The position numbers and the translations under genes were made by a program. Under the pieces are notes generated by a model. The model saw only the letters and a program-made list of their open reading frames with translations, had not been told where the DNA came from and made no database searches. DNA of 50,464 nucleotides from Phytophthora quininea (lineage: Eukaryota; Oomycota; Peronosporomycetes; Peronosporales; Peronosporaceae). Positions 43,300 through 50,464 of this stretch are shown here, piece by piece; position 1 is the stretch's first letter; every line of letters begins with the position of its first letter. The stretch is from the NCBI GenBank assembly GCA_011947345.1, contig JAAVTG010000286.1, forward strand, positions 1 through 50,464, in the 5' to 3' direction.

Positions 43300-44196
43300 A
43301 TCTTTGCCGCCGCAATTGCTGCATCTCTTTCTGTTCACCTCTTGCCGCCGAACCCTTTAGTCGCCCACGTGCGCTCTTGACCAGCGCTTACCTTTCGGTC
43401 TTGAACTGCTTCACAACTCCATCCACGCGACTTGGTTGATCAGCGATAAACGGCGGGACTGTAAGTCATTTGGTTCGAGGCACGAAAAACTACTTGAGTC
43501 AGTGGCGCAAGACCGCTTTGCAGGCTTCGTCGTTCGAAGGTGCTGCTGCTTCATGGAGTCCGTGTGGAGCTGGCGGAGCGGATGTCTTAAATCCGTAGGG
43601 CACGCTCCACGGAACGGGAGGGCAACTTCAAATTGTCTCGCTTGATGACCACTTCGGAATGCATGTACGGCACCACTTTGTTTAGACAGGCGATCGTTGA
43701 CGCCACTACGGTACTTCTCCTCGCACTTCGTTTGTAACGGCGGCCTGACAACCAGTGATTATCGAGCGGCAAGTTGACACCAACACGCTACGGCCCTGCA
43801 TTTAACTCCCTGTGTGTCTCCTTGTGCTGGTTCGTGAGCTCGTACCGCCACACGGGCCGATTGGCATTTGCTCTGAGCGTTGAGCGCTTGGTTTCACTCT
43901 CGGACTCCTATCACTCTTTACAGACCCTGTAGAGCCCGATGGATTACTCTGATGCCATGTCCGTTTGATTGCTCTTCAAATCTGGCTTCTCGGTACTTGA
44001 GCAAGTCTAGGTTGGGTTGAGCACGAGCAAGAACAGCAGGCTGGGCGCCATCAAACACACTGTACATCCGACATCAAAGCCGATAATGTATTGATCCCTC
44101 TTTGCCCTTGATATCGTTAATTAGGAGGTATGTTCATAGCCCGTCCATCGATCACGAAATCAGAGCACTCTTTGCGGCAGTCGACCACTTGCCGTG

Positions 44197-44208
44197 TCAT
44201 TCGCAAAG
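44197..44208 (+). promoter_or_regulatory. Initiator-like element of transporter E
   Basis: TCATTCGCAAAG, 40-51 bases before E's ATG at 44248, matching the D element. Confidence 0.55.
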
Positions 44209-44247
44209 TGGCCACCAACTACACGCATCACTCCAACGCAGGCAGCA

Positions 44248-47200
44248 ATGCCGAGTCTGGACAAGACCGAGCTACAAAGCGACACTGGCGTCTACCACCG
44301 AGTGGAAACTCCACGAGCCGTCTCCGTCTCCATCGACGCTCCATCAAAGAAACCTCAATCGACCAGCGAATCCAACAGCAATGACGACCCCAAGAAGGAG
44401 CCGAGTCTGCGCAGCCAAATGGTGCACGGCGGACCCTCCTCCTTCAAGTTCACACACCTGTACCGCTTCGCCACGCCCTTCGACAAGCTGCTGCTGACCA
44501 TGGGGGTCATCACGGCTGGAGTCAACGGCGCACTGTTCCCACTCATGGCGCTGGTCTTCGGCAACGTGCTCACGGGCTTCACCAGCATCCCCGTGGACAT
44601 GGACACCGTCAACAAGGCGGCGCTGGACTTCACGCTCATTGCTGTGGCCATGTTCTTCACCGACTACCTGAGCTACGTGGCCTTCTACTACAGTGCCGAG
44701 AGGCAGATGAAGGCGTTGAGAAGCGAAGCGCTCAAGCACATGCTGTATCTGGACATCAGTTGGTACGACGAGAACGACGCGTTGCAGTTGTCGAGTCGGT
44801 TGACGGCGACACGGTCAAGATCAAGGACGGTATGGGCCAGAAGCTCGGCGACTCGTTCCGATTCTTCGTGCAGTTCATCGTGGGCTTCGTCATCGGCTTC
44901 GTGAGAGGCTGGGATTTGACGCTGGTAATGGCGTGCGTCATGCCATTCATGACGATCTCATTAGGTTGGTTGATCAAAACGCTGAGAATCAAATCGGATT
45001 GGGCCCAGAAGGTGTATGCGGAAGCTGGGTCTGTTGCAGAGGAAACGCTTGGCTCGATCCGAACGGTGGCGTCTCTGAATGGTGAGCAGAAGGCGATCGC
45101 CAAGTTTGAAGAGAAAGTGTATGCTGCGGAGAAGGAGAATGTGGCGTTACACAAGATGTCGGCTGTGGTGTTTTCCGCGTTCTTGGGAAGCGTGTGGGTC
45201 ATGTACTCGATTGGTTTGTGGTACGGCGGATGGAAGGCTTCCAAAGGCAACACCACTCCTGGCGACGTGTTCGCTGCATTCTTCGGTGTATTGATGGGCA
45301 CGGGGTCACTCGCACAGATCTCGCCGAATGTCACCGCGGTGTCCAAAGCTGCTGGTGCTGCTGAAGAACTGTTTGCCATCCTAGACAGAGCAAGTGCCAT
45401 CGATGCGGAGAACGAGGATGAAGGCATTATTCCTGACTCGTGCGAGGGCAAGATCGAGGCAATCAACGTCAACTTCACCTACCCAAGCAGACCCGAGGCT
45501 CAAATTCTGCGAGATTACAACGTCACCATTGAGAGCGGACAAACCGTGGCGTTCGCCGGTGCCAGTGGTGGCGGCAAGAGTACACTGATTGCACTCATCG
45601 AGAGATTCTACGACCCCACCAGCGGCACCATTTACCTGGACGGCCGCGATGTGAAAACGTTGAACGTCAAGTGGCTGCGGTCGCAGATCGGTATGGTCTC
45701 CCAGGAACCAGTGCTGTTTGCGACGACCATCTTCGAGAACATCGCCATGGGAGGAGACAACGTGACTCGAGAGGAGGCCATTGAAGCGTGTAAGTTGTCG
45801 AACGCACACAACTTCATTATGTCGTTGCCGGAGCAGTACGACACGCTTGTGGGCGAGAAGGGCGTGTCGCTGTCTGGTGGCCAGAAGCAGCGGGTCGCCA
45901 TCGCTCGAGCCATCGTCCGGAAGCCCAACATCTTGGTGCTGGACGAGGCCACCAGCGCATTGGATAACGAGAGCGAGAAGATCGTGCAGGCGGCTCTGAA
46001 TGACCTGATGGCCACAACGAACATGACGACGCTGGTGATCGCTCACCGTCTGAGCACCATCCGCCACGCAGACAAGATTGTGGTTCTGAACGAGGGCCAC
46101 ATCGTGGAGAGCGGCACACACGACGAGTTGTTGGAGATCGAGCACGGCATCTACCAGAATATGTATCATATTCAGGAGCTGCGATCCCAGGAAGAAGAAG
46201 CAGAATCGGAGAGGCGTGGTGCTGCCAGTAGTAGTGCTAGTACGAAGATGACACGAACGATGAGTGGCGTTTCTACAAAGACGGACATCTCGGTCAGCCA
46301 CGTGGAGAAGAACTTCCTGGACAAGAAGCCTTTCGGTATGAAGGAAATCGCTGGGCTGAGCAAGCCAGAGCTGAATTACTTCATCGTCGGGGTGATTGGC
46401 ACTTTTGTAGGAGGCATTGCTATGCCAGCTTCTTCCTTGTTGATTACGGGCATGATCACGTCGATGACGGAGAAATTCGGACTGTATCAAAGCACTGGAG
46501 ATGCTTCCCACTTGACGACACTGTACAACCACGTGGAACTGTACGGCATTTTGTATCTCGTTGGCGCTGCAGTAATCGCGATTTTCACCTTCTTGCAAGT
46601 GTACTGCTTCAAGTACATGGAAGAGAAGATCACCACGCGTCTGCGGAACACCAACTTCGAGGGTCTCTGTCGCCAGAATGTCGGCTTCTTCGACGAGAAG
46701 GAGAACGCGACTGGAGCATTGACTGCTGACTTAGCGACGAATGCCACCAAGGTTGTCCTGCTATCTGGTGAGCCTTTAGGTCGAGTGTTCCAAGCCATCT
46801 TCACGATGGTTGCAGCCTTGGTGATTTCGTTTGGCTTCGGTAGTTGGCTGCTGTCGCTGATCATGTTGGCCATCACACCGTTCTTGTTGTTTGGTCACAT
46901 TGCGCGTATGAAGCAGATGGAGGGCGGTGGTTTGATCTCGGACGACCTAGCCATCCCTGGTGCGCACGCTTCAGAGGTTCTTAGCAACATTCGCACTGTC
47001 GCGGCTTTAGGTATCGAGAAGAGATCTGCTGATGTCTTCGATGAGCTGCTAGAGGAACCACTTCGCAAAGGTAGCAAGGAGGCCCAAGTGAACGGTCTGT
47101 CGCTTGGATTCAGCTCCTTCATCATGATGGCAACGTACGCGCTCATCTTCTGGTTCGGTGCCAAGAAGGTGAACGACGGGACTATCGGCTTCACTGAGAT

Positions 47201-48106
47201 GATGCGGACGTTGATGGCCATTATGATGTCGATTCAAATTGTCAGTAGTGCGTCGACATTCCTCGGCGATGCCCCCAAGGCATTCAAGGCCGGCTCGACC
47301 ATTTTCGCGATCCGTGATCGTATTGCCCCCATCGACTCGTTTAGTTCTGAGGGTCTTCGACCAGCCAAACTCGAAGGCCGCCTCGAGTTCAAGGACATCT
47401 CGTTCCGACCCGACCGGAGATCAACGTGCTGAAGCACTACAACCTGACCATCGAGCCTGGCGAGACCGTGGCGTTCTGCGGTCCGAGCGGTGGCGGCAAG
47501 AGCACCATCATCTCGCTGATCGAGCGGTTCTACGACCCCGTGGCGGGCGAAGTTCTGCTGGACGGCCACAACGTGAAGGACCTGAACCTGAACTGGCTGC
47601 GCAGTCAGATCGGTCTGGTGGGTCAGGAGCCGACGCTGTTCATCGGCACCATCGCGGAGAACATTGCGTACGGCTTGGCCGACCAGCCCAGTCAGAAGGA
47701 GATCGAGGACGCGGCCAAGATGGCCAACGCGCACGACTTCATCACGCAGTTCCCGGACGGCTACGAGACGCAGGTGGGCATGAAGGGCGAGCAGTTGAGC
47801 GGCGGTCAGAAGCAGCGCATCGCCATCGCTCGAGCCATTCTGAAGAACCCGAACCTACTACTGCTGGACGAGGCCACGAGCGCGTTGGACTCGGAGAGCG
47901 AGAAGGTGGTGCAGGAGGCTCTGGACAAGGTGGTGGCGTTGAAGCGCCGGACGACCATCGTCATTGCCCACCGGTTGTCCACCATCCGTCGCGCCGACAA
48001 GATCTGCGTGGTGAGCGGAGGCAAAGTGGCCGAGCAGGGCACGCACCAAGAATTGCTGGCATTGAACGGTATCTACGCAGGTCTAGTAGAGTCGGCGTCC
48101 GCGTAG
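44248..48106 (+). CDS. ABCB/MDR-type full ABC transporter E (one base gap plus a 7 bp deletion)
   Basis: Allowing one base near 44805 (GG for GGG) and a 7 bp gap near 47410 gives 1,288 residues, starting [20 protein letters not shown]1 is complete ([29 protein letters not shown]), as are TMD2 and the body of NBD2 ([29 protein letters not shown]). At the start of NBD2 paralog D reads [13 protein letters not shown], but E has lost seven bases between two short CCGA repeats. This removes the A-loop tyrosine and shifts the frame to a stop at 47432. This is not a homopolymer gap. If real, E makes a protein ending before NBD2. The 5' third is nearly identical to D. The gene ends 60 bp before the fusion gene downstream. 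Confidence 0.83.
44290..44808 (+). repeat. Second arm of the D/E inverted repeat
   Basis: Reverse complement of 42480-42994; the arms are about 1.3 kb apart. Near-perfect identity over more than 500 bp suggests recent duplication or gene conversion. Confidence 0.8.
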
Positions 48107-48166
48107 AGCAAAACAACTACATATCTAAACAGGTAACGTCGAGATTTCTACCGTCTCGTCCACTCT

Positions 48167-50185
48167 ATGATGCCTCCCGCTCTGCGGGTCGTCTCGCTGT
48201 TGCCGTCCGCCACCGAGAACGTCTGCACGCTGCTGGATCTCTGTCGGAGTCGTCGCTCGGTCTCCGATCCGCTTCCGGGCTCGTGGGTCGCTCTCACGAG
48301 TGCGACTACCCAACGGATGCTGCTGTACAGCAGTTGCCAGTGCTCACGGCAGCTCGTACTACGTTCACAAGCTCCGCAGACACTCACAACCAAGTTCGGG
48401 AAGCGCTGGCTAGCGCTGCGTCGCTGTATCATCTGGACACGGCCAAGTTGGCAGCATTGAGACCTGACGTGATCCTCACACAAAGTACCTGCAAAGTCTG
48501 CTCCATTGACTTGGCCAGTGTGCAGGCAGCAGTGGAAAGTGGTGATACAGAGAAGAAGAAGGAGCTGGAGCAGTTGATGCAGCCCTCAAATGCTGGAGAG
48601 AGTGCTGTCTGCGAGCTTTCAGAGTCGCCAAACTTGACACGGATCGTGACGACCAACCCGACGAGTCTCGTAGACGCAGTGGTGACGCAATTCCAGCAAT
48701 TGGGGAAGCTCTTGGAGTGAAAGAAGACGGCGAAGTGATGGCAAACCAGCATTTGGAGAAGCTGCAGCAGCTGCAAAAGCAAGCAGATACTTTCGTGGAC
48801 ATGAGCGATGGCAAGAAGCCTCACGTGGTGATGGTGGAGTGGCTGGATCCTTTATTTCTAGGCACCAAAGGCTGGATGAGAGAGATTGTCGAGGCTGCAG
48901 GTGGGGATGTCGTAGAGAGTTTAGATGCAGAGAAGGTAGATGTGGATGTGGTGATTGTGGCGCTTTGTGGGCTCTCGCTGGATCGAACGGAAAAGGAGCT
49001 GATGGAAGGCCGTGTAGGCTCGTGGTGGAAGAAATTGGTCGGTCAGTCAAGTGCTGCACCTTTGGTTTACATTGTTGATGGCACTTCGATGTTCACTCGA
49101 CCGACGAGACGGCTGCTTGTGGCGCTGGAATGGCTTGTTCACGTATTGCATGAGCCCGAAGGCAGTTGGCTCGACAGCTTTGTGTTTCCCTACAAGAGGT
49201 TTGATACGACACTCGTAGCAGTGACGACAGCAAATGACGAAAGAAGACGCCGGGGATGCTGGAGATTGAAGAGCTGCATCGAAGCGCGTGTGAAAACAAG
49301 CAGGCCATGTACACGGATCCAGCGACGGGGTACTCGGTCATGACGGCGTATATCCTCAAGGAGCGACAAGTTTGCTGCGGCAATGGCTGTCGCCACTGTC
49401 CGTACGGACATGCCAACGTCAAAGACCCGTCGCGCCGGAAGAACAAGCTGGCAGGAGATGTGTTCTTGCAGCCGCGGCGTCGATCGAAAGGCGTTAGAAA
49501 GAATGCTCCTGGTGGCCAATTGCTTTGGCCTGAAGGTGTCGAAGATATTGAAGGCGATAGAGATCTCGTGGTGATGTTCTGGAGTGGAGGCAAGGACTCG
49601 TTCTTAGCTCTAAGTTACCTGTACGAGTCATACGCCAAGGATGAGAAACTGATGCCTCGCGTGGTGCTGCTGACGACGATCGATCCGGAGTCGAACTCTG
49701 TGCCGATCCAGAACATCTCGGCACAGACTATTGCAACCCAGGCCGAAGCCTTGGAGCTCCCGCTGTGTTTGATCGCGGTGGGGCTTGGCGACGCTTATAC
49801 AGCCGCTGTCCGGAACGCTCTGCACGACATCCCAGCGCAGATCAATCGACCCAAGAAGAGCGGCAAAGCGAGAACGGAGGAGATGCCGAAGATCTCGTCG
49901 GTCGTGTTTGGCGACCTGCATCTGGAGGACATTCGTGCGTGGCGCGAGCGAACTTTCGGTGACGAGTACACGCTGCGCTTCCCAGTCTGGGAGAAGGACT
50001 ACCAGTCGGAATTGTTGCCAGCGCTCACTCGTTTGTGTGTCAAGACTGGCGCGACCATCTCGTTCTCGAACGTCGACACGGAGAGACTTGGTAATGGAGT
50101 AGAGTGGCGAGTGGGCCAAGAGTACGACTGGAAGCGTGTGGCAAGAGGAACGAGACTGCTGCAGCCGACGCGCAGGTCGATTTGA
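48167..50185 (+). CDS. Fusion protein: BtuF-like substrate-binding fold + DUF5522 + diphthine-ammonia-ligase-type PP-loop ATPase (three frameshifts)
   Basis: Repaired length is 673 residues. Residues 1-350 match the BtuF/cobalamin-binding-like periplasmic fold: RVVSLLPSATENVC, LVGRSHECDYP, LRPDVILTQSTCKVC and VVMVEWLDPLFLGTKGWM. Residues about 365-425 are Cys-rich (YILKERQVCCGNGCRHCPYGH), as in DUF5522. From about 460, VVMFWSGGKDSFLALSYLYE is a PP-loop, followed by VVFGDLHLEDIRAWRERTFG and LRFPVWEKDY, as in DPH6-type enzymes that amidate diphthine on elongation factor 2 using ATP and ammonia. Breaks near 48240, 48697 (GGGG) and 49233 (GGGG) each need one base, and three bases make the span divisible by three. 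Each frame continues directly into the next domain with no room for separate promoters, so a single fused gene is the simplest reading. No signal peptide is visible, which argues for a cytosolic protein. The substrate of the first domain is unknown. Confidence 0.72.
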
Positions 50186-50295
50186 TGGGGAAAGTGGCGA
50201 GTTCCATACGTGCGTCAAGTTCCCTGGTATGACATAGGAGCTGGCTACGAACAGCAACATCAAGTCAGCTGTACGGGCGTGTTGATTGCAGCGAT

Positions 50296-50464
50296 TCACA
50301 CAGGGATCCCAAGGATCTTTCCGGGTGCAAATCGTTCAAGACGCAGTTTCCAGTTGGATGTGAATTCAAAACTCAAGCCAAGCAGAATGTTGATCTCGGG
50401 ACAATACCGGTAGTTGAAGCGAGCAGGACGATTATCCTGGCGGTAGGCTGCATCAACAGCCACG
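50296..50464 (-). CDS. C-terminus of an unidentified minus-strand gene, cut by the window edge
   Basis: The minus strand from the right edge reads 55 codons without a stop: VDAAYRQDNRPARFNYRYC, then INILLGLSFEFTSNWKLRLE, ending KILGIPV and a TGA at 50296-50298. The alternation of polar and hydrophobic residues suggests beta strands, but the fragment is too short to name. It converges with the fusion gene, 110 bp apart. Confidence 0.5.
   Translation of the reverse strand, partial: VAVDAAYRQDNRPARFNYRYCPEINILLGLSFEFTSNWKLRLERFAPGKILGIPV

Larger units (their letters stand above)
43043..44247. promoter_or_regulatory. 1.2 kb divergent promoter region between transporters D and E
   Basis: The spacer separates two head-to-head paralogs. 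Each start has a similar initiator at a similar distance: TCACTTGCAAAG for D (43079-43090, minus strand) and TCATTCGCAAAG for E (44197-44208). A 24 bp perfect palindrome lies at 43276-43299. No coding frame in the spacer has a recognisable product. Confidence 0.6.

Noticed and set aside
1..50464. CRISPR arrays, tRNA or rRNA genes, long terminal repeats, and secreted RxLR- or CRN-type effector genes
   Set aside because: I looked for regular spaced repeats, cloverleaf-like segments, paired long repeats and signal peptide plus RxLR motifs and found none I could support. The check was by eye only.

Overview
This window looks like nuclear DNA of an oomycete, most probably Phytophthora or a close relative. 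Genes are compact and moderately GC-rich. Introns are few and short (about 65-74 bp, GT..AG with a CTNAY-like branch site). Several start codons have an upstream match to the oomycete initiator (GCTCATTYYNCAWTTT). The gene content also fits: a START-FYVE protein, proton-coupled phosphate permeases and an expanded ABCB/MDR family. No prokaryotic operon structure, CRISPR array, rRNA or tRNA gene was recognised.

Left part (1-20.7 kb): a Uso1/p115-type Golgi tether; a truncated Niemann-Pick C1 N-terminal region; an intact phosphate permease; a Tim44-like mitochondrial protein; an RS-rich nuclear protein; a nitronate monooxygenase (minus strand); a type II membrane glycosyltransferase with two introns; a START-FYVE protein; a second phosphate permease (minus strand); and a decayed piece of a second START gene. 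Fragments that could not be named lie at 8.1-8.9 kb and 13.5-14.3 kb.

Central part (21.0-48.1 kb): five full-length ABCB/MDR half-repeat transporters, here called A to E. A, B, C and D lie head to tail on the minus strand. E is head-to-head with D across a 1.2 kb spacer. A, B and C form one subfamily and D and E another. Between A and B sits a 5,142 bp DNA transposon (25386-30527) with 15 bp terminal inverted repeats and an 8 bp target duplication. It carries a BED-finger hAT transposase together with the body of an AGC protein kinase gene and a second unnamed coding fragment. It appears to be a hAT element that captured host genes.

Right part (48.1-50.5 kb): a single gene that seems to fuse a BtuF-like substrate-binding fold, a Cys-rich DUF5522 segment and a diphthine-ammonia-ligase-type PP-loop ATPase. 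The C-terminus of a minus-strand gene runs off the right edge.

Reading note: most genes here are broken by frameshifts. In the genes that could be checked, nearly every break is explained by one missing base, often in a homopolymer run. Adding the missing bases makes the gene length divisible by three and, where a paralog exists, equal or close to its length. I therefore treat most breaks as sequence error rather than gene death and flag the few that look real: transporter E, the START copy at 20 kb, the truncated NPC1 and the captured kinase. No similarity search was run; names come from motifs and family knowledge.
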